64,000 nucleotides of DNA from Tianweitania sediminis (GCF_017813335.1 NZ_JAGIYY010000001.1:868001-932000), one strand, 5' to 3'. Positions 25,426-35,989 are shown, counted from the first letter of the stretch. Notes: generated by a model from the letters alone, not told the origin. Made by a program: numbers and translations.

Positions 25426-26553
25426 CTAGCTGCCGGCCGATTCCTGTTCGAGGAACGCCAGGACTGCTGATGCCGGCACGTCCCTGGCGATGAAGCTCTG
25501 TCCGATGCCGTGCGTGAGAATGAAGGTCAACGCTCCCCGCTGCACCTTTTTGTCCTGGGCGATATAGCCGAGCAGCCTTTCGGCGTCCGGCAGACCGCCA
25601 GGCACGTCGGCCAGCCGAGTGGGAAGCCCCACAGTCTTCAGATGCGCTTCCACCCGGGCTGCGTCGTCGGGGCTCGCCTGGTTGAGGCGTGCCGAAAAAC
25701 GGTGCGCCAGCGCCATGCCAATCGCGACGCCCTCGCCATGCACCAGCCGCGCGCTGTTGTAGCCCGTGGCCGCTTCCAGCGCATGGCCGAAGGTGTGGCC
25801 GAGGTTGAGCAGAGCCCGATCGCCGGTTTCGAACTCGTCGCGCGCCACGACGTCGGCCTTGGCCTGGCAGGAGATGGCGATGGCTTCGGTGCGGGCTGGG
25901 CCGCCGGCAAAGATCTCGCGCCAGTTTTCTTCCAACCAGGCGAAAAAGTCCGGCTTGTCGATCAGGCCGTATTTGGCGACCTCGGCATAGCCTGCGCGGA
26001 ACTCGCGCTCGGGCAGCGTGTCGAGCACGCTCGTGTCTGCCAACACAAGGCGCGGCTGGTGGAACACGCCGACGAGGTTCTTGCCCTGCGCCGTGTTGAT
26101 GCCGGTCTTCCCTCCGACGGAAGAATCAACCTGTGCCAGAAGCGAGGTTGGTAGCTGCACAAAATGCATGCCGCGGCGCACGATCCCAGCGGCGAAACCG
26201 GCCAGATCGCCGATCACGCCGCCACCCAATGCGACAACCGCGTCGCCGCGTTCGAGCCGCGCGTCGATCACGGCGGAAACAGCCGCCTGAAGATGCTCAA
26301 AGCTTTTGGTGGTTTCGCCGGCAGGCAGGACCAGCGCGGAATGGCCAATACCCTGCTCGTTGAAACCGTCCTGCAGCGCAGGCAGATGCGCGACCGCGAC
26401 ATGTTCATCGGTGATGATCGCAACGCGTGCCCCCGGCAGTACCGCGGCAAGTTCCGCCCCGGCGCGCGCCAGCAAGCCAGCCCCGATGCGGATCGAATAA
26501 GCGCGCGTGCCGAGCCCAACGGTCACGGTCCGGATGGAAGGCGTGTCGGTCAT
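25426..26553 (-). CDS. aroB: 3-dehydroquinate synthase
   Basis: Second step of the shikimate pathway, NAD and metal dependent. 375 residues: [19 protein letters not shown] (NAD site), [30 protein letters not shown] and [18 protein letters not shown] with metal-binding His. Its ATG overlaps the aroK stop (ATGA), so aroK and aroB are translationally coupled. Confidence 0.97.
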   Translation of the reverse strand: MTDTPSIRTVTVGLGTRAYSIRIGAGLLARAGAELAAVLPGARVAIITDEHVAVAHLPALQDGFNEQGIGHSALVLPAGETTKSFEHLQAAVSAVIDARLERGDAVVALGGGVIGDLAGFAAGIVRRGMHFVQLPTSLLAQVDSSVGGKTGINTAQGKNLVGVFHQPRLVLADTSVLDTLPEREFRAGYAEVAKYGLIDKPDFFAWLEENWREIFAGGPARTEAIAISCQAKADVVARDEFETGDRALLNLGHTFGHALEAATGYNSARLVHGEGVAIGMALAHRFSARLNQASPDDAARVEAHLKTVGLPTRLADVPGGLPDAERLLGYIAQDKKVQRGALTFILTHGIGQSFIARDVPASAVLAFLEQESAGS

Positions 26554-27146
26554 GTTGCGGGGCTCGTTTCGGCGGGCAAGTGGTCGAGATGGCGGTCAAG
26601 GGCGTCGAGCACTTCGCTTGTGATCACTTCGCGCTTTTCGTCGCGGGTTTCCACCGTGATGTCAGCCTGCGCATAGGTGGGGTAGCGCGCAGCCATGAGA
26701 CCCGCCATGGTTCCACGCGGATCCGCCGTTTTCAGAAGCGGCCGGTTGCCCTTCTTCATGGCCCGCTCCATCAGGACGTCGAGATCTGCCTTTAGCCAGA
26801 CTGAGATCCCCCTTTCGGCGATCACCGCACGGGTGTTGGCGTCCATGAAGGCGCCGCCACCGGTCGACACAATCCCTGGCCCTTCGCGCACGAGCCGCTC
26901 CAGAACCCGGTGCTCCAGGGCGCGGAATTCAGGCTCGCCATACCGCTCGAAGAGTTCCGGGATTGTCAGGCGCGACACCGCTTCGATTTCGTGGTCGCTG
27001 TCAACGAAAGGCAGGTCCAGCGCCTGCGCCACGCGACGGCCAATGGCGGTCTTGCCAGCACCCATCAGGCCAACAAAAACAACCGTACGGCTGCCCAGCC
27101 GGTCGAGAAGCTGCTGGCGCAGCGACGGTTCCAGGACTTCGATCAT
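26550..27146 (-). CDS. aroK: Shikimate kinase
   Basis: ATP-dependent phosphorylation of shikimate. 198 residues: Walker [18 protein letters not shown] (Mg and shikimate Asp), [21 protein letters not shown] and the lid RPLLKT. ATG 27146 has AAGGGAAGG ahead of it. First gene of aroKB; divergent from the small membrane protein and xerD. Confidence 0.96.
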   Translation of the reverse strand: MIEVLEPSLRQQLLDRLGSRTVVFVGLMGAGKTAIGRRVAQALDLPFVDSDHEIEAVSRLTIPELFERYGEPEFRALEHRVLERLVREGPGIVSTGGGAFMDANTRAVIAERGISVWLKADLDVLMERAMKKGNRPLLKTADPRGTMAGLMAARYPTYAQADITVETRDEKREVITSEVLDALDRHLDHLPAETSPAT

Positions 27147-27280
27147 CGCCTTCCCTTGTTGCGGCGACAAGCACCGCAAAAGTCCGGGCGCGTCAAGCGT
27201 CAAGCGTGCTTGCAACCCGTTGCGGCGCGGCCGATAAACGGTGCGAAGCGGACGATTTGATTGCGAGACACCCCTCCTTT

Positions 27281-27448
27281 ATGCCGACTTTATTCCGGTT
27301 TCTGACCGTGATCGCCATCGCAATTGGCCTCGTTTATGGCGCGATGTTCGCGCTGGCGACCTTTGTCACGCCTCGCAAGGTACAGATGGTGGTGCCGATT
27401 CCGCTGGAGCGCGTCGATCCCAACACCGTGTCGACGCCAAGCCAATGA
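27281..27448 (+). CDS. Small single-pass membrane protein, unknown function
   Basis: 55 residues: one hydrophobic segment ([19 protein letters not shown]) followed by [19 protein letters not shown]. Its stop overlaps the xerD start by 4 bases (ATGA), which is good support that it is a real translated gene. I recognise no domain. It may be coupled to xerD translation. Confidence 0.75.
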   Translation: MPTLFRFLTVIAIAIGLVYGAMFALATFVTPRKVQMVVPIPLERVDPNTVSTPSQ

Positions 27449-28362
27449 TCGGCAGCGCAGCCCGAATCGAGGCTTTTCTCGAAATGATGAGCGCCGAGCG
27501 CGGGGCCAGCGAAAACACGCTGCAATCCTACCGCCGTGACCTCGAAGATGCTGCGAGTTCCATCCAAGGCCCGCTTGCGCAAGCATCAGCCACGCAATTG
27601 CGAGGCTACCTTGCCGAACTGGCAGGCCGTGGTTTTGCGGCCAGTTCGCAGGCGCGCCGGCTGTCTGCACTGCGGCAGTTCTTCAAGTTCCTGCACGGCG
27701 AGGGCGTGCGCAACGACGATCCGACAGGCGTGCTCGACATGCCGCGCAAGGACCGCACCTTGCCTCAAACACTTACCGAAGACGACGCCGCCCGCCTGCT
27801 TGACCGTGCAGAAGCCGAGATCGCGGAAGCGGTGACGGACGAGGAACGTTTCGCAGCCCTTCGCATGCACGCGCTGATCGAGGTGCTTTACGCAACCGGT
27901 TTGCGTGTCTCGGAACTCGTGATGTTGCCCGTGAGCGTCGCCCGCCGCGATGAGCGCTTCTTTTTCGTGACCGGTAAAGGAAACAAGGAGCGCCTTGTGC
28001 CGCTGTCGGCAAAGGCAAGGGGCGCCATGAAGGCGTGGCTCGCCGCCCGTGCTGCCAACCCTGCACAAGCAGGCAGCCGTTTTCTTTTTCCGGCAGCCTC
28101 GGACAGCGGGCACTTGCCGCGCCAAGTGTTTGCGCGGGACCTGAAGGGCCTGGCTGCCCGTGCCGGACTGGATGCAGCCTCGTTGTCGCCCCACGTATTG
28201 CGGCATGCCTTTGCCAGTCACCTCCTGCAGAACGGTGCAGACCTTCGTGCGGTGCAGCAGCTGCTCGGGCATGCCGACATTTCCACGACGCAAATCTACA
28301 CCCATGTGCTGGAAAAGCGGCTGATTGCGCTGGTGAACGACCATCATCCGCTTGCCGACTAG
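27445..28362 (+). CDS. xerD: Tyrosine recombinase XerD
   Basis: Site-specific recombinase resolving chromosome dimers at dif with XerC and FtsK. 305 residues. The N-terminal SAM-like domain spans about residues 5-90. Catalytic residues: Arg in [10 protein letters not shown], Lys in [22 protein letters not shown] with His and Arg, and [14 protein letters not shown] with His and the nucleophilic Tyr. XerD rather than XerC from context (aroK divergent, accA downstream) and overall similarity. Confidence 0.93.
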   Translation: MIGSAARIEAFLEMMSAERGASENTLQSYRRDLEDAASSIQGPLAQASATQLRGYLAELAGRGFAASSQARRLSALRQFFKFLHGEGVRNDDPTGVLDMPRKDRTLPQTLTEDDAARLLDRAEAEIAEAVTDEERFAALRMHALIEVLYATGLRVSELVMLPVSVARRDERFFFVTGKGNKERLVPLSAKARGAMKAWLAARAANPAQAGSRFLFPAASDSGHLPRQVFARDLKGLAARAGLDAASLSPHVLRHAFASHLLQNGADLRAVQQLLGHADISTTQIYTHVLEKRLIALVNDHHPLAD

Positions 28363-28455
28363 GGCTCCGCGTTCTATTTGCCACCCGCAACAGCGGTCAA
28401 ATCTTGTGAGCCGCGCACCCCTGACGGGTTCAAGTCCGAGGTTCCTGGCAGCCGC

Positions 28456-29406
28456 ATGTATAATTATCTCGATTTCGAAAAGCCGGTGGCCGATCTTGAA
28501 GCCAAGATCGTCGAGTTGAAAAAGCTCAGTGAAGACGGCGGTGCCGTTGATGTCGCGGACGAGATCGCCCGACTTGAGAAGCGCTCCCGCGATGCCCTGC
28601 GCGATGCTTACCGTGCCCTGACACCCTGGCAGAAGGCACAGGTCGCACGTCATCCGGACCGTCCGCACTGCGTCGACTATATCGAGACCTTATTTACCGA
28701 CTTCACGCCCTTGGCGGGGGATCGCTCGTTCGGCGAAGATCATGCGCTCCTTTGCGGCTTTGCGCGGTTTCGCGGCGAACCGGTGGCTTTGATCGGCCAG
28801 GAAAAGGGGACTGACACCCAAAGCCGGCTGAAGCACAATTTCGGCATGGCGCGGCCGGAAGGCTATCGCAAAGCCGTGCGGGTCATGGAACTTGCAGATC
28901 GCTTCGGCATCCCGCTGATTGCCCTGGTGGATACGGCAGGCGCTTATCCCGGGATCGGAGCGGAAGAGCGCGGTCAAGCGGAAGCCATTGCCCGATCCAC
29001 GTCGGCCTGTCTTCGTTTGCGTGTGCCCAGCGTATCGGTGATCATCGGCGAGGGCGGCTCCGGCGGCGCCATCGCAATTGCGACGGCCAACAAGGTGTAT
29101 ATGCTCGAGCATGCAATCTATTCGGTGATCTCGCCGGAAGGAGCCGCTTCGATTCTTTGGCACGACTCGACGCGCGCGCGTGACGCCGCGACCAACATGA
29201 AGATCACGGCGCAGGATCTCCTTGAGATGCGGGTAATCGACGGCATCATCGGCGAGCCGCTTGGTGGCGCCCATCGCGGGAGCGAACTGGTGATCGAAGC
29301 CGCCGGCAACCAGATCGAGGCTGGATTCCGTGAACTAGCAGCCACCACGCAGGATTATCGCGAACACCGCCGTGAGAAGTTCCTCCAGATCGGTCGCACG
29401 CTCTGA
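28456..29406 (+). CDS. accA: Acetyl-CoA carboxylase carboxyltransferase alpha subunit
   Basis: Carboxyltransferase half of acetyl-CoA carboxylase, first committed step of fatty acid synthesis. 316 residues: YLDFEKPVADLEAKI start, ERDRPHC-like ARHPDRPHCVDYI, GFARFRGEPVALIGQEKG, GIPLIALVDTAGAYPGIGAEERGQ and GEGGSGGAIAIATAN. ATG 28456 gives the conserved N terminus. Confidence 0.97.
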   Translation: MYNYLDFEKPVADLEAKIVELKKLSEDGGAVDVADEIARLEKRSRDALRDAYRALTPWQKAQVARHPDRPHCVDYIETLFTDFTPLAGDRSFGEDHALLCGFARFRGEPVALIGQEKGTDTQSRLKHNFGMARPEGYRKAVRVMELADRFGIPLIALVDTAGAYPGIGAEERGQAEAIARSTSACLRLRVPSVSVIIGEGGSGGAIAIATANKVYMLEHAIYSVISPEGAASILWHDSTRARDAATNMKITAQDLLEMRVIDGIIGEPLGGAHRGSELVIEAAGNQIEAGFRELAATTQDYREHRREKFLQIGRTL

Positions 29407-29589
29407 GCCATTGCATCGGCTTGGTCACAAAATTGCCGTTGCGTGAAGTGTATGGGACCGCGGGGCAGCGCTCGCGCGGCCGATGATCCAGGCTTGCGGT
29501 AATCTTTTGGCAAGGTTAACCCTTCTAGGATCGCGGTTGAGTGGTGCAAACCTCCACGTTCCCTTGTTGATTGCCGATCCGACGCTGCC

Positions 29590-30822
29590 ATGACGCTACG
29601 CCTTCTTCGCGCCAGCCTGATCCTTTCCGCTGTTTTCCTTGCCGGCTGCAACGAGTCGCTGGAAGACATCGCGCCGAAAGCCTCGCAGGAGCTTTCGCCA
29701 AAGCTTGTCGCCGAGATGAAGACGAAGAGCATGACGCCGGCTTCGCCGATCATGGTGCGGATCTTCAAGGAGGAAGGCCAGCTGGAGGTCTGGAAGCAGA
29801 AGTCCAACGGCCGCTACGACCTCCTGTCGTCGTTTGACATCTGCAAATGGTCCGGCAAGCTCGGGCCCAAATACGTGGAAGGCGATCGCCAGGCTCCGGA
29901 AGGCTTCTACACGGTTTCGCCGGGTCAGATGAACCCGAAGTCAAGCTTCTACCTGTCGTTCAACATCGGCTTTCCCAACGCCTATGACAAGGTGCATGGC
30001 CGCACAGGACAGCACCTGATGGTGCACGGCGCCTGCTCGTCGTCCGGCTGCTATTCGATGACGGACGCGCAGGTGGCGCAGATCTACGCACTGGCCCGCG
30101 AAGCCTTCAAGGGTGGCCAGACGTCGTTTCAGATCCAGGCCTTCCCGTTCCGCATGACCGCGGCCAACATGGCGCGCTACAAGGATGATCCGAACTACAA
30201 GTTTTGGACCATGCTGAAGGAAGGCTACGACCACTTCGAAATCACCAAGGTCCCGCCGAAGGTCGACGTGTGCGAAAAGCGCTACGTGTTCAACCAGGTG
30301 ACGGAACCGGGCCGGCCATTGTCGCCTGCTGGCGCCTGCCCGGCGACACCGCAGCCCGAAGCGTTGCAAACGGCTTACCAGACCTACACCAAGAGCTACG
30401 AAGCCGCCTTCACCATGGCTGCGAGCGGTGCATCCAAGCTGGCGCCGATGTCATCGATCGCCGGCCTGAAGGAAGCAGCGCTGGTTGCTGAATGGAGCAA
30501 AAAGCGCTCGCGCGGCGAGCGCGTGCCGCTGGAACCGCCGTCGCTCAACCCGGATGGCTCAGTCACGCAAACGGACCGGATGGGCCGGATCGACTCGCCG
30601 GCCGGCCGCAGGATGGCTGCTCTGGAGGCTGAAAAGGAAGCCAAGGAAAAGGCCGAACAGGCGAAGAAGTCTGCTGAGGTGGCTGCAGCGTTGCCGGCTG
30701 CGGTTGCTGTGCCGGCCGCAGCCCAGGCGATGCCGGTTTCGGTTTCGCCGGAAACCGGAACGGCTGAGCCGCGCAAGGGCTTCCTGTCCAGCTTGCGCAA
30801 GCGCATGGCGTCAGCAAACTGA
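29590..30822 (+). CDS. L,D-transpeptidase (YkuD/YafK type) lipoprotein
   Basis: 410 residues. Lipoprotein signal ending in FLAGC (MTLRLLRASLILSAVFLAGC), so probably membrane anchored in the periplasm. The YkuD catalytic motif is present as MVHGACSSSGCYSM, with the nucleophilic cysteine in SSGCYS. The C-terminal third is an Ala/Glu/Lys-rich low-complexity stretch with coiled-coil character. Likely role: peptidoglycan cross-linking or attachment of proteins to the wall. TusA-like gene overlaps its stop. Confidence 0.9.
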   Translation: MTLRLLRASLILSAVFLAGCNESLEDIAPKASQELSPKLVAEMKTKSMTPASPIMVRIFKEEGQLEVWKQKSNGRYDLLSSFDICKWSGKLGPKYVEGDRQAPEGFYTVSPGQMNPKSSFYLSFNIGFPNAYDKVHGRTGQHLMVHGACSSSGCYSMTDAQVAQIYALAREAFKGGQTSFQIQAFPFRMTAANMARYKDDPNYKFWTMLKEGYDHFEITKVPPKVDVCEKRYVFNQVTEPGRPLSPAGACPATPQPEALQTAYQTYTKSYEAAFTMAASGASKLAPMSSIAGLKEAALVAEWSKKRSRGERVPLEPPSLNPDGSVTQTDRMGRIDSPAGRRMAALEAEKEAKEKAEQAKKSAEVAAALPAAVAVPAAAQAMPVSVSPETGTAEPRKGFLSSLRKRMASAN

Positions 30823-31052
30823 CAGCGGAAGCGCCCGAGATCTACGACCTCAGGGGGTTGAACTGCCCCTTGCCCGTTCTGCGCAGTCGCAAGCGGCTTG
30901 CAGCGCTTCCCAGCGGGACAATCCTGGTGGTGGAAACCACAGATCCTCTCGCGAGCCTCGATCTTCCGGCGATGTGCATGGAAGATGGCCATCAGCTTGT
31001 ATCCGTGGAGCGCACGGACGGCGGCCACCGCTTCACGATCGTGAAAGGCTGA
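30819..31052 (+). CDS. TusA-family sulfur carrier protein, probable CTG start
   Basis: Small sulfur-relay protein of about 77 residues with the family motif DLRGLNCPLPVLRSRKRLA; the CPxP cysteine carries persulfide. The frame has no ATG, GTG or TTG before DLRG: the previous in-frame stop is at 30765. The only reasonable start is CTG at 30819, which overlaps the L,D-transpeptidase stop as CTGA, the same geometry as ATGA coupling. A TTG at 30858 lies inside the motif and would remove the first strand. No clear SD. Start is uncertain; the family call is firm. Confidence 0.8.
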   Translation: MTAEAPEIYDLRGLNCPLPVLRSRKRLAALPSGTILVVETTDPLASLDLPAMCMEDGHQLVSVERTDGGHRFTIVKG

Positions 31053-31055
31053 CGC

Positions 31056-32186
31056 CTAGATCCGCAGCCCTGCAATCGCCAGCGGATTTTCCGTCAAAGC
31101 CATGCGGTCCGGGCTGTCCACCCGCGGTTGGCTCGTCAGGGCGGCAAACAGCCGCCGGACATAATCTTCCTCGATGTCGCGGGTGATCAGCACCATGCGA
31201 GTTCCGCGCGGCCCGTCCGGCCAGCGCTGCAAACGCGCCGGCGGATGCAGAATAGTCTGCACGCCATGCAGAACAAGCGGATGGTCGCGGTCTTCCACCA
31301 GTTCGATGATGCCCTTCATGCGCAGCAGGCGCTCGCCATAGCTCGCCTGCAGAAGGTCCACGAACATTTCCACGGCCGCGCTAGAAATCGGATGGGGATG
31401 CGTCAGCGTGAAGCTACGGATGCCGGAATGATCGTGATCATCATGGTCACCGTGATGATGGTGATGATCGTGCTCCCCATGCTCATGCCCGTGGTGGTGA
31501 TGGTGATCGTCGTCCTGATCCATCATGGCTGCCGCGCCCAGCCAGCGTCGCACATCAGCTGTTTTGGTTTGTGGATCATACAAACCGCAGGCAAGCAGCG
31601 CCGGCAGATCGGCTGCCTCCGACACGTCGAGAATGTCTGCATTGGGGTTGAGCGCTGCCAACCGAGCCCGCAGCGGAACAAGATCTTCCGGCCCAACCAG
31701 ATCGGTCTTGGTGAGGAGAATGCGATCGGCGACGGCTGCCTGCTTGACCGCTTCGGGATGGCCGTCGAGCGTGCTTGATCCGTGCACGGCATCAATCGTG
31801 GTCAGAACGCCGTCGAGGCGAAGAGCCTGCACCAGAAGCGGATGCGCCATCAGGGCATGCAGAACGGGTGCCGGATCCGCCAAGCCGGTTGTTTCGATCA
31901 CGATGCGCTTCAGCGACCCGAGGCGGCCGTCGCGCAGCCGTTCCACCAGATCGGTAAGCGTGTCCACCAACTCGCCGCGCACCGTGCAGCACAAGCAGCC
32001 GCCGCCGAGTTCGATGACGCCATCGGTCGCGTTTTCCACCAGGGCGTGGTCGATCGACACTTCGCCGAACTCATTGACGATCACCGCCGTGTCGGCGAGC
32101 GCCGGCTCTTTCAGGAGCCGGTTGAGCAGGGTCGTCTTGCCCGACCCGAGAAAGCCGGTGAGCACGGAAACAGGGATGGGAAACAT
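31056..32186 (-). CDS. CobW-family GTPase with His-rich metal-binding loop
   Basis: G3E-family metal chaperone GTPase, 376 residues. Walker [13 protein letters not shown], metal motif [13 protein letters not shown] (CxCC), [13 protein letters not shown] and NKxD-like LTKTDLV. Between the GTPase and the C-terminal CobW domain is a run of about 35 residues dominated by His and Asp (from [14 protein letters not shown] to HDHSG). Such loops bind zinc or other divalent metals, which suggests a zinc-type chaperone rather than a cobalamin enzyme; cobN is not beside it. ATG 32186 chosen for the [18 protein letters not shown] start. Confidence 0.9.
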   Translation of the reverse strand: MFPIPVSVLTGFLGSGKTTLLNRLLKEPALADTAVIVNEFGEVSIDHALVENATDGVIELGGGCLCCTVRGELVDTLTDLVERLRDGRLGSLKRIVIETTGLADPAPVLHALMAHPLLVQALRLDGVLTTIDAVHGSSTLDGHPEAVKQAAVADRILLTKTDLVGPEDLVPLRARLAALNPNADILDVSEAADLPALLACGLYDPQTKTADVRRWLGAAAMMDQDDDHHHHHGHEHGEHDHHHHHGDHDDHDHSGIRSFTLTHPHPISSAAVEMFVDLLQASYGERLLRMKGIIELVEDRDHPLVLHGVQTILHPPARLQRWPDGPRGTRMVLITRDIEEDYVRRLFAALTSQPRVDSPDRMALTENPLAIAGLRI

Positions 32187-32193
32187 CGTGTTG

Positions 32194-33315
32194 TCAGCCG
32201 CCCTGCTCGGTTGCCGCAATCGCCGCCGTGTCCGGGGCGTATTCCGGACGTGGGGTGGGGATCGGCACATCGGCATAGCGCGGCTGGGTCGATTTCGGAC
32301 CCGTTGCGCCGCCGAGCCCGACACTCACCACCACGCGTGGTCGTGTCAGTTCGGAAAGGAAGGGCGAGGGCACCAGCGGCTTGCCATTCGCGTCACGAGT
32401 CTTGGCGATGCGCTGTTGCGCTTCTTCCGTGCAGATGTCCGCGCGCATGTTGCCGGCCTCGCTCAGGTTTTCGCCCGTGGGACGCAGTTCGGCCAGGAGC
32501 GGCTTGTCTGCCTCGTTGGCAGAAAGACCTTCCGTCAGCAATTCGGCCGTGCGGTAGGCGCGGGCATCGGGTGACACGGCACCGAGAACCACTGCGATCA
32601 CCTGGCGCCCGTTGCGCGTCGCGCTGGCGGTGACGTTGAACCCAGCGGGGCAGGTATAGCCGGTTTTCATGCCATCAGCGCCTTCGAACCGACCGATCAG
32701 GTCATTGTGGTTCGGCATCACGTTGTCGCCGGCAGCGATCGCCTCGATGTCGAAGTAGTCGGCGTAATCCGGGAAGTCGCGGCGGATCGCGGTGGCCAAC
32801 ACCGCCAGATCATGAGCCGTAGAATAATGGTTGTCGTCGTGGAGGCCGTGCGCGTTGACGAAATGCGAGCCGGTCATGCCAAGGCGCGCGGCTTCCTTGT
32901 TCATTCGCTCCGCAAAACCTCTTTCAGAGCCGCCAACGGTTTCGCCCAAGGCCGTGGCCACATCGTTTGCCGACTTCACCATCATGATCTTGATGGCGTT
33001 GTCGACCGAAAGCACGGAGCCAACGGGATACGCCATCTTGCTCGGCGGCTCTCGCAGCGCGTTCTTGGAGATCTCGATAGGGGACAGAAGGGTGATCTCG
33101 CCGGCCTGTATGGCACGGAACGCCACATAAACGCTCATCAGCTTGGTCAAGGAAGCGGGATACCAGCGCTTAAACGCGTCTTCCTGTGAAAGGACCCTGC
33201 CGCTTTTTGTGTCCACCACGATGGAAGGGCCCGCCCAAGCGGCTCCAAATGCGGTGGAGGCGAGGAGGCCGGCGCTCAGAACGGCGGCAAGCAGGCGTCG
33301 TGTCACAACAATCAT
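32194..33315 (-). CDS. D-alanyl-D-alanine carboxypeptidase (class C low-mass PBP)
   Basis: Periplasmic serine peptidase that trims the terminal D-Ala of stem peptides. 373 residues with signal peptide ([28 protein letters not shown] split over the first 28 positions). Active-site motifs: PASLTKLM (SxxK), KSANDVA (SxN) and GMKTGYT (KTG). The C-terminal part is Pro-rich and lacks a clear amphipathic membrane anchor. ATG 33315 has GGAG upstream. Confidence 0.93.
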   Translation of the reverse strand: MIVVTRRLLAAVLSAGLLASTAFGAAWAGPSIVVDTKSGRVLSQEDAFKRWYPASLTKLMSVYVAFRAIQAGEITLLSPIEISKNALREPPSKMAYPVGSVLSVDNAIKIMMVKSANDVATALGETVGGSERGFAERMNKEAARLGMTGSHFVNAHGLHDDNHYSTAHDLAVLATAIRRDFPDYADYFDIEAIAAGDNVMPNHNDLIGRFEGADGMKTGYTCPAGFNVTASATRNGRQVIAVVLGAVSPDARAYRTAELLTEGLSANEADKPLLAELRPTGENLSEAGNMRADICTEEAQQRIAKTRDANGKPLVPSPFLSELTRPRVVVSVGLGGATGPKSTQPRYADVPIPTPRPEYAPDTAAIAATEQGG

Positions 33316-33508
33316 CCGATCTCCAGCAGTACCCACGTTCGGGGCGCTTCACGAAGGGCTTCAACAGATTATAGCGGCAAATGCTGAGGGTTCCATCTAC
33401 CGCAGCCGCTAAGACCATAGTTTGACCTCAACATGGCGGGGCTGGTCGGCTTGCTCCGCGTTCCCCGCCAGTTTAGCGTTTCTCGCGAAATGACCTGGAG
33501 TTTGCCCG

Positions 33509-34693
33509 ATGCCGATCCTCAACCGCGCCGCCCAACTGCAGGATGAGGTGGCGGACTGGCGGCACAGCCTCCACGCCATGCCGGAGCTCGACTTCGACCT
33601 TCACCAGACGTCGGCTTTTGTTGCGGCCAAGCTGCGGGAGTTCGGCTGTGACGAGGTGGCGACCGGCATTGCGCGCACCGGTGTTGTGGGCCTGATCAGG
33701 GGAAATGGGGCAACACAGGACGGCGGTTCGGGCGCGACGACGATCGGCTTGCGTGCCGACATGGATGCGCTTGCGCTGACGGAGATTACCGGCGCGCCTT
33801 ATGCCTCGCGCACGCCTGGCGCCATGCATGCCTGCGGCCACGACGGGCACACGGCGATGCTGCTTGGCGCTGCCCAGTATCTCGCGGAGACCCGCAATTT
33901 CTCGGGGACAGTGGCCGTGATTTTCCAGCCCGCGGAAGAAGGCGGCGGTGGCGGTCGCGTGATGGTGCAGGAAGGGATCATGGACCGCTTCAACATCGAG
34001 CGTGTCTACGGCATGCATAATATGCCCGGCCTGCCGCTCGGGCAGTTTGCGATCCGACCCGGGCCGATCATGGCGGCGACGGCTGTTTTCACAATCAAGA
34101 TCAAGGGGCGAGGCGGCCATGCCGCCATTCCCCACAACACGATCGATCCGATCGTGATCGGCAGTCAGCTTGTGCAGGCGCTGCAAGCGATCGTGTCGCG
34201 CAATGCCGATCCGATCGATTCCCTCGTCGTATCAGTCACCAAGTTCCACGGCGGCGACGCCTACAACGTCATTCCGGAAGAAGTGGAGATCGCAGGCACC
34301 GTTCGGACCCTGCGCTCAGAGGTGGCGGATCTCGCGCAGAAGCGGATTGAAGCCCTGTGCGCGGGCATCGGAGCCGCGCATGGCGCCACGATCTCGCTTG
34401 ATTTCCGAACGGGTTACCCGGTTACCGTTAACGACGGCGAGCAGGCATCCTTTGCGGGCGCAGTTGCTGCCGAAGTGGTCGGCGCAAAGTCCGTCGACCT
34501 CGACGTGGCGCCCCTGATGGGCGGCGAGGATTTTTCGTACATGCTCCAGGCCCGACCCGGCGCCTTTATCTTCATCGGCAATGGCAACAGCGCAGGGCTG
34601 CACAACCCGGCCTATGACTTCGACGACCGCGTGATCCCCTATGGCATCAGCTACTGGGTGCGGCTGGTGGAGACCGCGCTGCTGCAACGCTGA
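33509..34693 (+). CDS. M20-family amidohydrolase (hippurate/N-acyl amino acid hydrolase type)
   Basis: 394-residue metallo-hydrolase that removes acyl groups from amino acids; the exact substrate is not visible. Motifs: DWRHSLHAMPELDF near the start, GLRADMDALAL, MHACGHDGHTAMLLGAA (two metal ligands), FQPAEEGGGG (metal Glu) and PLMGGEDFSYMLQ. Dimerisation domain about residues 180-290. Divergent from the carboxypeptidase gene. Confidence 0.93.
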   Translation: MPILNRAAQLQDEVADWRHSLHAMPELDFDLHQTSAFVAAKLREFGCDEVATGIARTGVVGLIRGNGATQDGGSGATTIGLRADMDALALTEITGAPYASRTPGAMHACGHDGHTAMLLGAAQYLAETRNFSGTVAVIFQPAEEGGGGGRVMVQEGIMDRFNIERVYGMHNMPGLPLGQFAIRPGPIMAATAVFTIKIKGRGGHAAIPHNTIDPIVIGSQLVQALQAIVSRNADPIDSLVVSVTKFHGGDAYNVIPEEVEIAGTVRTLRSEVADLAQKRIEALCAGIGAAHGATISLDFRTGYPVTVNDGEQASFAGAVAAEVVGAKSVDLDVAPLMGGEDFSYMLQARPGAFIFIGNGNSAGLHNPAYDFDDRVIPYGISYWVRLVETALLQR

Positions 34694-34711
34694 AACGGGC
34701 AGCGTGGCGCT

Positions 34712-35908
34712 TCAGACCTGTTCCACGGTGTAGTGCTGCTGAAGGTCTGCCATCACGCGAGCGCTGTGTGCGGCGTCTCGCCCCTCGATCATCACTTCAA
34801 GACGCGCGGCCTGCACGCTCATGGATGTAAAGAGCCGGTGATGGGAAACCTCGATGATGTTTGCGCCGGCGGCGCCGATCCGCGCTGAGATCTCGCCAAG
34901 AATGCCGGGGCGATCGGGAATATCGAACACCAGCCGCATCAAGCGACCATCGCGTATCATCGCGCGCTGCAGAACGCTTGCCAGAACCCGGCTGTCGATG
35001 TTGGCGCCGCAGATCGGAATACCGACTTCGCGGCCTCGAAACAGGTCGCGATGGGTCATCAGGGCCGCCACGCCAGCCGCGCCCGCACCTTCGGCTACAA
35101 TCTTCGCTTCCTCGGCCAGAAGCGCAATGGCGTCTTCGATGGCATGTTCGGAAACCGTGAGCACGCCTTCGGCATGCCGGCGCAGGATGTCGAGGGGTTT
35201 GCGCCCGACATCGCGCACCGCAATGCCCTCCGCAACCGTGGCTCCACCGACCTTGATCGGCTGATTGGCGAGTTCCTGCGCCATCGCGGCATAGGTCTCA
35301 ACCTCGACGCCGAATGTCCGGATTGGCCGACCGGCGCCAAGGGCGGCGATGGCGCAGCCGGCAGCCAGTCCGCCGCCGCCGATCGGAACGATCAGCGTAT
35401 CGACGGCAGGGGCATCCTCGAGCAGTTCGAGGCCCAGTGTTCCCTGCCCGGCGATCACCGCCTCATCATCATAGGGATGAACGAAAACCAGCCCCTCGGC
35501 GTCGGCGAGGTGCCTTGCATGCGCCGCCGCTTCAGCAAGGGTCGCGCCGCGAAGCTCGATCTCGGCGCCCCAGCGGGCGGTCCGCGTCACCTTGGTGGCC
35601 GGCGTAAATTCCGGCATCACGATCACCGCCCTGATGCCGAGCATGGAGGCATGGCGCGCCACGGCCTGGGCATGGTTGCCGGCCGACATGGCGATGACGC
35701 CGTTTTTCCGCTCCTCGGGCGACAAAAGGGCGAGGCGGTGGGCCGCACCGCGCTCCTTGAACGCGCCCGTCACCTGCAGCGTGTCGAGTTTCAGCCACAC
35801 GCCAGCGCCGACCGCGCGGCTCAAAACGTCGCTGTAGATCGTGGGCGTGCGAATGACGCTCCCAGCAATGCGATCTGCCGCCGCCCGAACGTCCTGGAAC
35901 CCGATCAT
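34712..35908 (-). CDS. Threonine ammonia-lyase (PLP, with C-terminal ACT-like domain)
   Basis: Deaminates threonine to 2-oxobutanoate. 398 residues: LKLDTLQVTGAFKERGA with the PLP lysine, MSAGNHAQAVA, VPIGGGGLAAG (PLP phosphate loop). Residues about 325-398 form one ACT-like domain (LVFDIPDRPGILGEISARIG). Short length with a single regulatory domain suggests the catabolic-type enzyme over biosynthetic IlvA, not certain. The start is ATG 35908. Confidence 0.9.
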   Translation of the reverse strand: MIGFQDVRAAADRIAGSVIRTPTIYSDVLSRAVGAGVWLKLDTLQVTGAFKERGAAHRLALLSPEERKNGVIAMSAGNHAQAVARHASMLGIRAVIVMPEFTPATKVTRTARWGAEIELRGATLAEAAAHARHLADAEGLVFVHPYDDEAVIAGQGTLGLELLEDAPAVDTLIVPIGGGGLAAGCAIAALGAGRPIRTFGVEVETYAAMAQELANQPIKVGGATVAEGIAVRDVGRKPLDILRRHAEGVLTVSEHAIEDAIALLAEEAKIVAEGAGAAGVAALMTHRDLFRGREVGIPICGANIDSRVLASVLQRAMIRDGRLMRLVFDIPDRPGILGEISARIGAAGANIIEVSHHRLFTSMSVQAARLEVMIEGRDAAHSARVMADLQQHYTVEQV

Positions 35909-35989
35909 GCCATGCTCCACCTGCGCTTGCCGACTTCCTAGCATCGACAATCGTCGGCCGCTGCCCGTGTACCGATAAGGGAACGAATG

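Noticed and set aside
31430-31530. Repeated ATGATGGTGAT-like sequence, possible microsatellite
   Set aside because: It is the His-rich loop of the CobW-family protein read in codons.
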